This document shows positions 1-11,650 of a DNA stretch of 64,000 bases, piece after piece. Location: the NCBI GenBank assembly GCA_963662155.1, contig OY759261.1, forward strand, positions 3,412,227 to 3,476,226. The letters are read 5' to 3'. Positions within the stretch are counted from its first letter, which is position 1. Each line of letters begins with the position of its first letter. This DNA is from Lamellibrachia columna. Lineage: Eukaryota; Annelida; Polychaeta; Sabellida; Siboglinidae. The notes under the pieces are model-generated. The model was not told the DNA's origin. It did not search any database and saw nothing but the letters and a program-made list of their open reading frames with translations. The translations under genes were made by a program, and so were the position numbers.

Positions 1-649
1 GACATTTTGTCCTGGAAAGTTCTGTCAGGTGAAATTTTGTCCTAGCATTTTCTATCAAGTGACATTTTGTCCTGGTATGTTCTGTCTGGTGACGTTTTTT
101 TCCGTTATGTTTTACCAGGTGACTTTTCTTGGTACGACGATCATCGAACAGTTTGGCAATGATCGATTATGAAATTCAAATTTTCCAACACTGCCTATAA
201 TATAACAATGTATATCAGTGGAAAAAACTTATGGCTGCCTTTTCTCCCTGTCCAACGCTGGGTAACTCAGCTAGTTATTGAGGTATCAATAATCAAATTT
301 GTAACTAAAGATGTCTTTCGTTATTGTATTTTTTGTATATATATTGCCTCACGCATGCATGCACGCACGCACGCACGCATGCACGCACACACATTTAAGG
401 AAAACAAGGTAGGGAAATAATGGATGTAGTGCCAGTTGAGATAAATTCCTTAAAACATTACCTAAATCCTTTCAACAAACATAACTTTATTTAGGTACAT
501 CAAGAAGAATATATTAGTCATTTATGCAGAACATCAATGCAAGTCAGTATAGAGTGAAATAGGCCAAATTATTGACAGTTTATTAATCATATACCAACAA
601 CCGTGTATGTTTGCACTTTCAGTTTTACTTTCATTAGCACACAATTATT
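1..649. repeat. Interspersed repeat, copy 1 (minisatellite head + GCAC microsatellite)
   Basis: Bases 1-125 hold about four degenerate copies of a 30-bp unit built around gacattttgtcctgg. They are followed by ~500 bp of unique-looking DNA containing a GCAC/GCAT microsatellite near 343-392. The whole stretch matches 20,660-21,556 in the same orientation with scattered substitutions: both copies have the 30-mer array, then the microsatellite, then the same ending near cacacaattat. This is therefore a dispersed element or a segmental duplication cut by the left window edge. Nonautonomous Helitron-like elements of bivalves have a comparable tandem core plus microsatellite, but I see no diagnostic Helitron termini here. 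Confidence 0.75.
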
Positions 650-922
650 ACTTACTTTTACTTAGTCCTCTTTGCTCAAGGTAGAGCATAGGGCTGAAAC
701 GATTCTTTTCCAATGCACTCTGTTATTTGCTGCTTTCTTCGTTTCTTTCCAGGTGGTTCCATGTTTCTTTACTTCCTCGTCTATTGATCTCCTCCAAGTA
801 GTTTTGGGTCTGCCTGTTTTTCTTTTTCCTTGTGGATTCCAGTTGAAGGCCTGTCTCGTGACATTGTTGGTTTGTTTTCGGAGGGTGTGTCCTATCCATG
901 TTCATTTTCTTCTTGCAATCTC

Positions 923-1166
923 TCTCCTGATGCTGTGTTGATCTGTCCTCCTGATGCTGTGTTGGTCTGTCCTCCTGATGCTGTGTTGGTCTGCTCTCCT
1001 GATGCTGTGTTGGTCTGTCCTCCTGATGCTGTGTTGGTCTGTCCTCCTGATGCTGTGTTGGTCTGTCCTCCTGATGCTGTGTTGGTCTGTCCTCCTGATG
1101 CTGTGTTGGTCTGTCCTCCTGGTGTTGTGTTGGTCTGTCCTCCTGATGCTGTGTTGGTCTGCTCTC
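923..1166 (-). repeat. 24-bp minisatellite inside LINE frame (~10 copies)
   Basis: About ten 24-bp units (ctcctgatgctgtgttggtc plus tgtc). On the minus strand in the LINE frame each unit encodes eight residues, approximately QTNTASGG, so the expansion keeps the frame. It sits between the LINE thumb segment (MKWQDKTTKK) and RRKWTWIGHTLRK, where related elements have one short linker of the type ER-TNQ-P-I. Confidence 0.85.
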
Positions 1167-1415
1167 CTCCACATTTCTTTGTGGTTTTATCTTGCCATTT
1201 CATTTTCAGGATGTATCCCAGACATTTGTTAATGAATATTTGTAGCATTCTGGTTGTTGTCTTGGTTACTCAGCATGTCTCAGAGCCATATAGCAGCTCA
1301 CTTGTCACATTGGTGTTGAAAATTCTGATCTTGTTTCGTGTTAAGAAAGATGACGTGTTCCACACTGTCTTTAAAATTCTGAATGCATGCCTGGCCTTTC
1401 CAATCCGTCTGGTCC

Positions 1416-2695
1416 TGGAGTCTTTCAGAGCCTCTGGTGGTATGCCGTCTGGTCCTGGTGTCTTTCAGAGCCTCTGGTGGTATGCTGTCTGGTCCTGGTG
1501 TCTTTCAGAGCCTCTGGTGGCATGCCGTCTGGTCCTGGTGTCTTTCAGAGCCTCTGGTGGTATGCCGTCTGGTCCTGGTGTCTTTCAGAGCCTCTGGTGG
1601 TATGTCGTCTGGTCCTGGTGTCTTTCAGAGCCTCTGGTGGTATGCCGTCTTGTCCTGGTGTCTTTCAGAGCCTCTGGTGGTATGCAGTCTGGTCCTGGTG
1701 TCTGTCAAAGCCTCTGGTGGTATGCCGTCTGGTCCTGGTGTCTTTCAGAGCCTCTGGTGGTATGTCGTCTGGTCCTGGTGTCTTTCAGAGCCTCTGGTGG
1801 TATGCCGTCTGGTCCTGGTGTCTGTCAAAGCCTCTGGTGGTATGCCGTCTGGTCCTGGTGTCTTTCAGAGCCTCTGGTGGTATGCCGTCTGGTCCTGGTG
1901 TCGTTCAGAGCCTCTGGTGGTATGCCGTCTGGTCCTGGTGTCTTTCAGAGCCTCTGGTGGTATGTCGTCTGGTCCTGGTGTCTTTCAGAGCCTCTGGTGG
2001 TATGCCGTCTTGTCCTGGTGTCTTTCAGAGCCTCTGGTGGTATGCAGTCTGGTCCTGGTGTCTGTCAAAGCCTCTGGTGGTATGCCGTCTGGTCCTGGTG
2101 TCTTTCAGAGCCTCTGGTGGTATGTCGTCTGGTCCTGGTGTCTTTCAGAGCCTCTGGTGGTATGCCGTCTGGTCCTGGTGTCTGTCAAAGCCTCTGGTGG
2201 TATGCCGTCTGGTCCTGGTGTCGTTCAGAGCCTCTGGTGGTATGCCGTCTGGTCCTGGTGTCTTTCAGAGCCTCTGGTGGTATGCCGTCTGGTCCTGGTG
2301 TCTTTCAGAGCCTCTGGTGGCATGCCGTCTGGTCCTGGTGTCTGTCAAAGCCTCTGGTGGTATGCCGTCTGGTCCTGGTGTCTTTCAGAGCCTCTGGTGG
2401 TATGCCGTCTGGTCCTGACGTCTTTCAGAGCCTCTGGTGGTATGCCGTCTGGTCCTGGTGTCTTTCAGAGCCTCTGGTGGCATGCCGTCTGGTCCTGGTG
2501 TCTTTCAGAGCCTCTGGTGGCATGCCGTCTGGTCCTGGTGTCTTTCAGAGCCTCTGGTGGCATGCCGTCTGGTCCTGGCATCTTTCAGAACCTCTGGTGG
2601 CATGCCGTCAGGTCCTGGCGTCTTTCAGAGCCTCTGGTGGCATGCCGTCTGGTCCTGGTGTCTTTCAGAGCCTCTGGTGGTATGCCGTCTGGTCC
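1416..2695 (-). repeat. 40-bp minisatellite derived from RT motif (32 copies)
   Basis: Thirty-two head-to-tail 40-bp units (ggtcctggtgtctttcagag then cctctggtggtatgccgtct). The reverse complement of a unit encodes GPDGIPPEALKDT, a conserved motif of LINE reverse transcriptases. Because 40 is not a multiple of 3 only every third unit is in the RT frame. All three plus frames are nevertheless open, which creates a spurious 664-residue ORF. Rare variants (tgtcctgg, tatgcagtct, tctgtcaaag) recur 360 bp apart (nine units), for example 1,641-1,720 versus 2,001-2,080, showing block duplication. Confidence 0.93.
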
Positions 2696-2700
2696 TTTGA

Positions 2701-3504
2701 AGGGGGGTGTTTGAATGTGTGGACACTGGAAACGGCATATATGCTATACCGGCAGATGTATGCAGGGGTGAGATTGAGAAAGTCATTGAAGGTAGCCAGT
2801 CGGGCTACCAACATTGCAAAGTGAAGTAGCCCGACAGCTTCTCAGGCAGCCCACATGCTAATCAATACTTGATGATGGAAAGTAACTACTTTGAAGATAG
2901 AATATATGAACGACATAAACAACAAATACAAAAACAAAAAACAAACAGTTTTGAAGCATTTATTTTCAAGGCAGGATCAATACAATGTAATACGTAATAC
3001 TGAATAAAATACAGTATACGATTGTACATGTGACGGGTTGTTTTGTTTTCATAATATTGGTACACCAACAGTCTACGCGTCACAGGTCATCAGGTCCTGT
3101 CTCCCAGAGTCACAGGACATCAGGTCCTGTGAACTTTTTTTTCTATCTGTTGTTGCTGTTGTATATCTCAATAGCGGCGCAGACCACGTGGATATATACG
3201 CCAGCCTAGAGAAACTTTAACCAGGTTCCCGATTAATTCACCAGAAGCGCTCCGTGCACCATGTGTATATATTATATAAAAGTGGCGCCACACTGCCAAG
3301 ACTATTAACATGACCGGTTATTATTTTAGTGTAGAATGACCATTCAATTACATGTTGAGCGCCGATGTAGTTGATTAAAAATACAATGAATGCTCCGTAT
3401 TGATATCGCTTTGGCTACGGTTTTGGCAACATTTCTTGCAATGTCAAATGTGTCACAAACACACGATTTATAGTTATCATAAATGAGTGAGTTGATTTTA
3501 TTAC
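2701..3504. other. No gene seen
   Basis: AT-rich unique DNA. The only structure I notice is a pair of near copies of cacaggwcatcaggtcctgt at about 3,079-3,131. No ORF here has family resemblance or plausible splice sites. Confidence 0.5.
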
Positions 3505-3888
3505 TGCCAAGGTGGTCACTGAGGGTGGTCACTGCCAGGATGGTCACTGAGGGTGGTCACTGCCAGGGTGGTCACTGAGGGTGGTCACTACCAGGGTGGT
3601 CACTGAGGGTGGTCACTGCCAGGGTGGTCACTGCCAGGGTGGTCACTGCCAGGGTGGTCACTGCCAGGGTGGTCACTGAGGGTGGTCACTGAGGGTGGTC
3701 ACTGCCAGGGTGGTCACTGAGGGTGGTCACTGCCAGGGTGGTCACTGAGGGTGGTCACTGCCAGGATGGTCACTGCCAGGGTGGTCGCTGCCAGGGTGGT
3801 CGTTGCCAGGGTGATCACTGCCAGGGTGGTCACTGAGGGTGGTCACTGCCAGGGTGGTCACTGAGGGTGGTCACTGCCAGGGTGGTCA
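3505..3888. repeat. Mixed 13/15-bp minisatellite
   Basis: Runs of ggtggtcactgccag (15 bp) interspersed with ggtggtcactgag (13 bp), roughly 27 units in irregular order. Noncoding in all frames beyond chance. Confidence 0.9.
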
Positions 3889-4195
3889 TCAGTTTCTGGT
3901 ACTTTCCGCCAATGGAAACATGTAGAAAGACTTCCATCCTCTCACCAATCACATGACAAAGTTAAAAAATTTCACCAAGGAAGAAAATCGTGATTTTTCA
4001 GCAGTTCTATTTTCACTTCAGTTAATGCTTGAACAAGCATTAACTAATTTAATAGTTTGTCTGATGATTTCACAAAACCTACATACAAAAGTTGCACAAA
4101 TGAGCTAGCATGATGCAGTGGATACTACGCAGGCCCTTAGCCAAAAATAAAATTTTGCCATTCTTGAACATTCTAAAAGGTGTAACCTTAAGCAC

Positions 4196-4223
4196 GCGAA
4201 CGGCTCCCGTGGAAGCCGTTCGC
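4196..4223. other. Short perfect hairpin
   Basis: gcgaacggct and agccgttcgc form 10-bp perfect arms around an 8-nt loop. It stands alone in AT-rich DNA and could be a transposon-end remnant; no function is inferred. Confidence 0.6.
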
Positions 4224-4235
4224 ATCTATGACAAA

Positions 4236-4435
4236 CATTATTAGCCCAATTGATTTTTTTCACTGGCAAGCCAATTCTGGTTGATATAATGACAGCCATT
4301 ATTGGCCCATTTGGTTTTTGCACTGGTAAGCCAATGGGCAATGCAAGTTGAGCAAATGTCAAATGATTGCCTTTTTGGCCAAATTAGGTTTTTCAATGGC
4401 AGGCCAAGTCCAGTTTAGCCATTATTGGCCCAGTC
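4236..4435. repeat. Degenerate 60-75-bp tandem repeat
   Basis: About three diverged copies of a segment containing cattattggccca, a T-run with cactgg, and aagccaa. Too diverged for exact borders. Confidence 0.5.
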
Positions 4436-4922
4436 GACTCTTACTAGCTGTGCTGTGAGGTTGGCATTATCACCTGCACACGAGTAACAACTTTGAATAG
4501 ATTTAAGCCTTAGTATTTCGCATAGTTCAAAAATAATGAAGCCAAAACATGATATGATAATGAAAAATAGGAAAATGACTGTATGGTAAATTCTACATAA
4601 TAAAAGAAGAGCCAACACAGAAGGTTCATGAAAAGGCAACTTGGAGCTTTATTTTAAATATATAAACATGGAAGTAATTCTTGAAACATCTTTAGTACAT
4701 GCATGCAAATATGCTTAATATGAACAAATATGATTACAGTAGGTACCAGCAGCCCATACCCAGAGCTCTGTGGAATTGGTTCAAGAGTGTCTAAATAGCA
4801 CTAATTGACTGCAACTTTCTTATTGTTGTATCAACTATCATGTGTTGTGTACAGAAATAAAGTTTATTCTTGTGTGTGTTCATGACTATTTTGTTTTACT
4901 GAGAAAACTTATTAAACTTAAA

Positions 4923-6027
4923 GATGTGAAATCATTGTATGAATGTAGTGTATATTTATTGTAAATTAGGCGTGCGGGCCAACTAGCTGGGAGGAGTACA
5001 GCTTGGAGATGTGAAATCATTGTATGAATGTAGTGTATATTTATTGTAAATTAGGCGTGCGGGCCAACTAGCTGGGAGGAGTACAGCTTGGAGATGTGAA
5101 ATCATTGTATGAATGTAGTGTATATTTATTGTAAATTAGGCGTGCGGGCCAACTAGCTGGGAGGAGTACAGCTTGGAGATGTGAAATCATTGTATGAATG
5201 TAGTGTATATTTATTGTAAATTAGGCGAGCGGGCCAACTAGCTGGGAGGAGTACAGCTTGGAGATGTGAAATCATTGTATGAATGTAGTGTATATTTATT
5301 GTAAATTAGGCGAGCGGGCCAACTAGCTGGGAGGAGTACAGCTTGGAGATGTGAAATCATTGTATGAATGTAGTGTATATTTATTGTAAATTAGGCGTGC
5401 GGGCCAACTAGCTGGGAGGAGTACAGCTTGGAGATGTGAAATCATTGTATGAATGTAGTGTATATTTATTGTAAATTAGGCGAGCGGGCCAACTAGCTGG
5501 CAGGAGTACAGCTTGGAGATGTGAAATCATTGTTTGAATGTAGTGTATATTTATTGTAAATTAGGCGAGCGGGCCAACTAGCTGGCAGGAGTACAGCTTG
5601 GAGATGTGAAATCATTGTATGAATGTAGTGTATATTTATTGTAAATTAGGCGAGCGGGCCAACTAGCTGGGAGGAGTACAGCTTGGAGATGTGAAATCAT
5701 TGTATGAATGTAGTGTATATTTATTGTAAATTAGGCGAGCGGGCCAACTAGCTGGGAGGAGTACAGCTTGGAGATGTGAAATCATTGTATGAATGTAGTG
5801 TATATTTATTGTAAATTAGGCGTGCGGGCCAACTAGCTGGGAGGAGTACAGCTTGGAGATGTGAAATCATTGTATGAATGTAGTGTATATTTATTGTAAA
5901 TTAGGCGAGCGGGCCAACTAGCTGGCAGGAGTACAGCTTGGAGATGTGAAATCATTGTTTGAATGTAGTGTATATTTATTGTAAATTAGGCGAGCGGGCC
6001 AACTAGCTGGGAGGAGTACAGCTTGGA
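4923..6027. repeat. 85-bp satellite, exactly 13 copies
   Basis: Thirteen head-to-tail 85-bp units beginning gatgtgaaatcattg and ending gtacagcttgga; 13 x 85 = 1,105 bp fits the borders exactly. Units differ at a few diagnostic sites (gcgtgcggg versus gcgagcggg, ctgggagg versus ctggcagg, ttgtatga versus ttgtttga), so recent homogenisation is likely. No open frame of note. Confidence 0.95.
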
Positions 6028-7507
6028 GATATTCAATAGCACTTTTCAACTCGTCCGCGATCTTACCCTAATCATCTCATAAACATGTTATTTATAGCAC
6101 TGGAAAGACGAAGGATGGCACTAATAATGCATTTGTGTATAATATATAAAACTCTAATTTAAGATGTGAATTATCAAATGGGAATGTTTTATATTATTCG
6201 TGATTTTACCACAAACAAATTGGGTATCAAATATGAATTTGAAACTACCTCTGCACGTCATGAGGTCACAGCACAAGCGCATTTAATAGGGTCAGTCAAA
6301 GTTCATATCCTCCATGCTTAGCAACAAACCACACGGAGATAGAGCCAATAGAAAATTAAATCACCAATATTCTGGATGTCTCTACGGTCTAATAGGTTAT
6401 CTAAACAAACAATTTCATGCAGCAAATGTTAATAATATAATTTAAATTGCATAACACTATTGAATTTGGCAAGAAAAAATAAGACATTTAATTGAAAAAA
6501 ACATTCACAACCGCTACATCAAGACACCAAAGACTGTTGCTATTTGTGCCTATGTATTGAATAAATACAAGTGGTACAAGGAGCCTTTCTGCTCAAAGAA
6601 ATATCCATAAGAAGTAAATAATTGACCATTTGTACTCAGTAATATGGTCATCAGTAAATAACACAAAAATGGGTCTATTTAAATGTTTTGCATTACTTTT
6701 AAACTTCAATTAACCAAGATTCTGCTGTGAACATTTCATATAATTTGTTCCAATAGGTAAATATGCAGGAAGTTTGTCTGCTGTGACCACCATTTCCATC
6801 ACTAAAGTAATTTTTTTTACATTTTGGGATTTATTTTTTTACTTTAATGACATCAAATGCATCTGGAAAAAATTGAGTTAAATAATGTATATAATAGTGT
6901 AAAAATCCAGAAAAAGAAAAGTGCTATGTGCTTTAGTCATTTAGTAATGATTATGTAAATATGTACTATTGTGCAATTTTACGAAGATTTTATTGCATTT
7001 TTCGTCACTTTTTAACCTGTCATTTAACACAAAATATTAATTGTTACCAGTGTTATACTTCGTTAACTATTAGTCTTGTTGGCATAGTTTGTATATATTG
7101 TATCATTGTTGTGTCAGGTATACTAATTTAGGAGTTCCAGGTGAAGCTGAGAGAACCACAAAAAACTGTCATGTTCTGGTAAAAAAATTATTTTGCTTGT
7201 ATTGACAAACATAATGAGTGATATTGTAATTTGAAATTTTGGCTGCTGGTACCTAATTACAGTCACACTCAAAATAAAATGTTTGAACCTAAAAGTAAAG
7301 CAATACAACAAAGACATAGAAACAGAAGATATAGCATTCAATAATACAGTTGGTGTTGACAGTAAGAAACATCACTTCTTTGATAAAACAGCAATCATCC
7401 ATATCCAGTATTGCCTAGGCTATGTCTATGGTTATATTGGACAAAAAACAACATGAATTTACTAGTGAGCACAGCCTAATCGTTCGTGGTTTATCTGCCA
7501 TTAGTTT
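6028..7507. other. No gene seen
   Basis: Unique AT-rich DNA. I find no coding exon, RNA gene or element end that I can support. Confidence 0.5.
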
Positions 7508-7524
7508 TCTTTCAGCAACCGAGA

Positions 7525-10399
7525 AACTGCTGCCATAGGACACACTGACTGTATGTGAATGAAACTGTTGCCATAGTACACACTGACTATGTATGTGAAT
7601 GACACTGTTGCCATAGTACACGCTGACTATGTATGTGAATGACACTGTTGCCATAGTACACACTGACTATGTATGTGAATGACACTGTAGCCATAGTACA
7701 CGCTGACTATGTATGTGAATGACACTGTTGCCATAGTACACACTGACTATGTATGTGAATGACACTGTAGCCATAGTACACACTGACTATGTATGTGAAT
7801 GACACTGTAGCCATAGTACACGCTGACTATGTATGTGAATGAAACTGTTGCCATAGTACACGCTGACTATGTATGTGAATGAAACTGTTGCCATAGTACA
7901 CGCTGACTATGTATGTGAATGACACTGTTGCCATAGTACACACTGACTATGTATGTGAATGACACTGTAGCCATAGTACACGCTGACTATGTATGTGAAT
8001 GACACTGTTGCCATAGTACACGCTGACTATGTATGTGAATGAAACTGTTGCCATAGTACACGCTGACTATGTATGTGAATGAAACTGTTGCCATAGTACA
8101 CGCTGACTATGTATGTGAATGAAACTGCTGCCATAGTACACGCTGACTACGTATGTGAATGAAACTGTTGCCATAGTACACACTGACTACGTATGTGAAT
8201 GAAACTGTTGCCATAGTACACACTGACTATGTATGTGAATGAAACTGTTGCCATAGTAGCCACTGACTATGTATGTGAATGAAACTGTTGCCATAGTACA
8301 CGCTGACTATGTATGTGAATGAAACTGTTGCCATAGTACACGCTGACTATGTATGTGAATGAAACTGCTGCCATAGTACACGCTGACTACGTATGTGAAT
8401 GAAACTGTTGCCATAGTACACACTGACTACGTATGTGAATGAAACTGTTGCCATAGTACACACTGACTATGTATGTGAATGAAACTGTTGCCATAGTACA
8501 CACTGACTATGTATGTGAATGAAACTGTTGCCATAGTACACACTGACCATGTATGTGAATGAAACTGTTGCCATAGTACACGCTGACTATGTATGTGAAT
8601 GAAACTGTTGCCATAGTAGACGCTGACTATGTATGTGAATGAAACTGTTGCCATAGTACACACTGACCATGTATGTGAATGAAACTGTTGCCATAGTACA
8701 CGCTGACTATGTATGTGAATGAAACTGTTGCCATAGTAGACACTGACTATGTATGTGAATGAAACTGTTGCCATAGTACACACTGACTATGTATGTGAAT
8801 GAAACTGTTGCCATAGTACACGCTGACTATGTATGTGAATGAAACTGTTGCCATAGTAGACACTGACTATGTATGTGAATGAAACTGTTGCCATAGTACA
8901 CACTGACTATGTATGTGAATGAAACTGTTGCCATAGTAGACACTGACTATGTATGTGAATGAAACTGTTGCCATAGTACACACTGACTATGTATGTGAAT
9001 GAAACTGTTGCCATAGTAGACACTGACTATGTATGTGAATGAAACTGTTGCCATAGTACACGCTGACTATGTATGTGAATGAAACTGTTGCCATAGTACA
9101 CGCTGACTATGTATGTGAATGAAACTGTTGCCATAGTAGACACTGACTATGTATGTGAATGAAACTGTTGCCATAGTAGACACTGACTATGTATGTGAAT
9201 GAAACTGTTGCCATAGTACACGCTGACTATGTATGTGAATGAAACTTGCCATAGGACACATTGACTATGTATGTGAATGAAACTGTTGCCATAGTACACA
9301 CTGACTATGTATGTGAATGAAACTGTTGCCATAGTACACACTGACTATGTATGTGAATGAAACTGTTGCCATAGTAGACACTGACTATGTATGTGAATGA
9401 AACTGTTGCCATAGTAGACACTGACAATGTATGTGAATGAAACTGTTGCCATAGTACACACTGACTATGTATGTGAATGAAACTGTTGCCATAGTAGACA
9501 CTGACTATGTATGTGAATGAAACTGTTGCCATAGTAGACACTGACTATGTATGTGAATGAAACTGTTGCCATAGTAGACACTGACTATGTATGTGAATGA
9601 AACTGTTGCCATAGTAGACACTGACTATGTATGTGAATGAAACTGTTGCCATAGTAGACACTGACTATGTATGTGAATGAAACTGTTGCCATAGTACACA
9701 CTGACTATGTATGTGAATGAAACTGTTGCCATAGTAGACACTGACTATATATGTGAATGAAACTGTTGCCATAGTAGACACTGACTATGTATGTGAATGA
9801 AACTGTTGCCATAGTACACACTGACTATGTATGTGAATGAAACTGTTGCCATAGTACACGCTGACTATGTATGTGAATGAAACTGTTGCCATAGTACACA
9901 CTGACTATGTATGTGAATGAAACTGTTGCCATAGTACACACTGACTATGTATGTGAATGAAACTGCTGCCATAGTAGACACTGACTATGTATGTGAATGA
10001 AACTGTTGCCATAGTAGACACTGACTATGTATGTGAATGAAACTGTTGCCATAGTACACACTGACTATGTATGTGAATGAAACTGCTGCCATAGTAGACA
10101 CTGACTATGTATGTGAATGAAACTGTTGCCATAGTACACACTGACTATGTATGTAAATGAAACTGTTGCCATAGTACACACTGACTATGTATGTAAATGA
10201 AACTGTTGCCATAGTACACGCTGACTATGTATGTGAATGAAACTGTTGCCATAGTAGACACTGACTATGTATGTGAATGAAACTGTTGCCATAGTACACA
10301 CTGACTATGTATGTAAATGAAACTGTTGCCATAGTACACACTGACTATGTATGTAAATGAAACTGTTGCCATAGTACACACTGACTATGTAAGTGAATT
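7525..10399. repeat. 40-bp satellite (~72 copies)
   Basis: About 72 copies of a 40-bp unit (gccatagtacacactgacta then tgtatgtgaatgaaactgtt). Diagnostic sites are gtacac/gtagac, acgctg/acactg and gacactg/gaaactg. The gacactg form is confined to the first ~0.5 kb and the gtagac form to the centre and right, so the array has homogenised regionally. One unit near 9,245 lacks 2 bp and shifts the register. The 60-120-residue minus-strand frames here (repeating YYGNSFIHIHSQ) are satellite translations. Confidence 0.97.
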
Positions 10400-10511
10400 G
10401 GAGCCCGAATCAAACTGAATTTCGAAGTCGACCACAATCGCGCTTGGCCACTGCAGAGTGTCAACGGTGGGGCGACAACACAGTAGCGTCTCGGTTACTA
10501 GCGACAGGCAC

Positions 10512-11259
10512 ATCAACATTGTGCATCTCCACCACCGTAACAAAAGATGTGGAAGGCACCACTGCCTCTGATTGTTCAGATCAACATTGTGCATCTCCAC
10601 CACCGTAACAAAAGATGTGGAAGGCACCACTGCCTCTGATTGTTCAGATCAACATTGTGCATCTCCACCACCGTAACAAAAGATGTGGAAGGCACCACTG
10701 CCTCTGATTGTTCAGATCAACATTGTGTATCTCCGCCACCATAACAAAAGATGTGGAAGGCACCACTGCCTCTGATTGTTCAAATCAACATTGTGTATTT
10801 CCGCCACCATAACAAAAGATGTGGAAGGCACCACTGCCTCTGATTGTTCAGATCAACATTGTGTATCTCCCCCACCATAACAAAAGATGTGGAAGGCACC
10901 GCTGCCTCGGATTGTTCACATCAACATTGTGTATCTCCCCCACCATAACAAAAGATGTGGAAGGCACCACTGCCTCTGATTGTTCAGATCAACATTGTGC
11001 ATCTCCACCACCGTAACAAAAGATGTGGAAGGCACCACTGCCTCTGATTGTTCAGATCAACATTGTGTATCTCCGCCACCATAACAAAAGATGTGGAAGG
11101 CACCACTGCCTCTGATTGTTCAAATCAACATTGTGTATTTCCGCCACCATAACAAAAGATGTGGAAGGCACCACTGCCTCTGATTGTTCAGATCAACATT
11201 GTGTATTTCCGCCACCATAACAAAAGATGTGGAAGGCACCACTGCCTCTGATTGTTCAG
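10512..11259. repeat. 68-bp satellite, exactly 11 copies
   Basis: Eleven units of 68 bp, each starting atcaacattgtg and ending ctctgattgttcag; 748 bp divides exactly by 68. It begins 112 bp after the 40-bp array. The flanks (10,400-10,511 and 11,260-11,400) are richer in CpG than the surroundings. Confidence 0.95.
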
Positions 11260-11650
11260 GGACAATCGCCTGAACGCTGCTCTTATTCACGTTTACGAAA
11301 AAGGCACCGATAGTCGTGAACTTTGACGTTGACATATCGCGCCATCTTTTCACTCACTCTCGCTTGGCAGGTGCCATTTTGAACTCGCCCCATGACATCC
11401 GGGTCACGGGATTGTTGTTTCAAATGAGGGGGCCAATGGGTAGGCACAGAGAAAGCCCATTGAAATGCGTTTCCCAACCAATGACGTACACGATTACAAT
11501 AAACAGAGATCAACCGCAGTATCACAAATTTTTCAACGATGTCAAGGTTAAAAATATATAGTCTTATAGATCAGCAGTAATCACTCTTCTGCCGACGACA
11601 ACATTTGTCGAATCCCGAACGCGTGCGCTGACAGTAATACTAAGTTCAAA
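11260..11650 (-). promoter_or_regulatory. Possible CpG-rich promoter with short first coding exon on minus strand
   Basis: This stretch is locally CpG-rich. On the minus strand two ATTGG (CCAAT-box) motifs, near 11,480 and 11,430, precede a cggatgtcatggggcg segment. Then comes ATG with context aaaATGG at about 11,376, followed by a GTGAGTG donor-like site a few codons later (reading MAPAKR). No downstream exon could be identified, so this is a hypothesis from motif spacing only. Confidence 0.25.

Larger units (their letters stand above)
664..2700 (-). mobile_element. Non-LTR retrotransposon remnant (RTE-like RT), internally deleted and satellite-expanded
   Basis: Read on the minus strand, the segment gives recognisable LINE ORF2 pieces in order. 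First is a motif GPDGIPPEALKDT (near 2,690, repeated many times), then thumb-region sequence around 1,410-1,180 (KARHAFRIL, then LLYGSET), then RRKWTWIGHTLRK and the C-terminal WNPQGKRKTGRPKTTWRR (around 905-780). Everything between the GPDGIPPEALK motif and the thumb is missing, including the FADD catalytic box. Stops and the deletion mean it is dead. The clade is tentative; the LLYGSETW plus WIGHTLRK arrangement is common in RTE-type elements. Two tandem arrays (listed separately) sit inside its former reading frame. Confidence 0.75.

Noticed and set aside
830..2824. 664-residue plus-strand open frame
   Set aside because: It is an antisense read of a LINE remnant plus 24- and 40-bp minisatellites. 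All three frames are open because the units lack stops.
7525..10399. CRISPR-like regular repeats
   Set aside because: Units are directly adjacent with no unique spacers; simple tandem satellite in animal DNA. The same applies to the other arrays.
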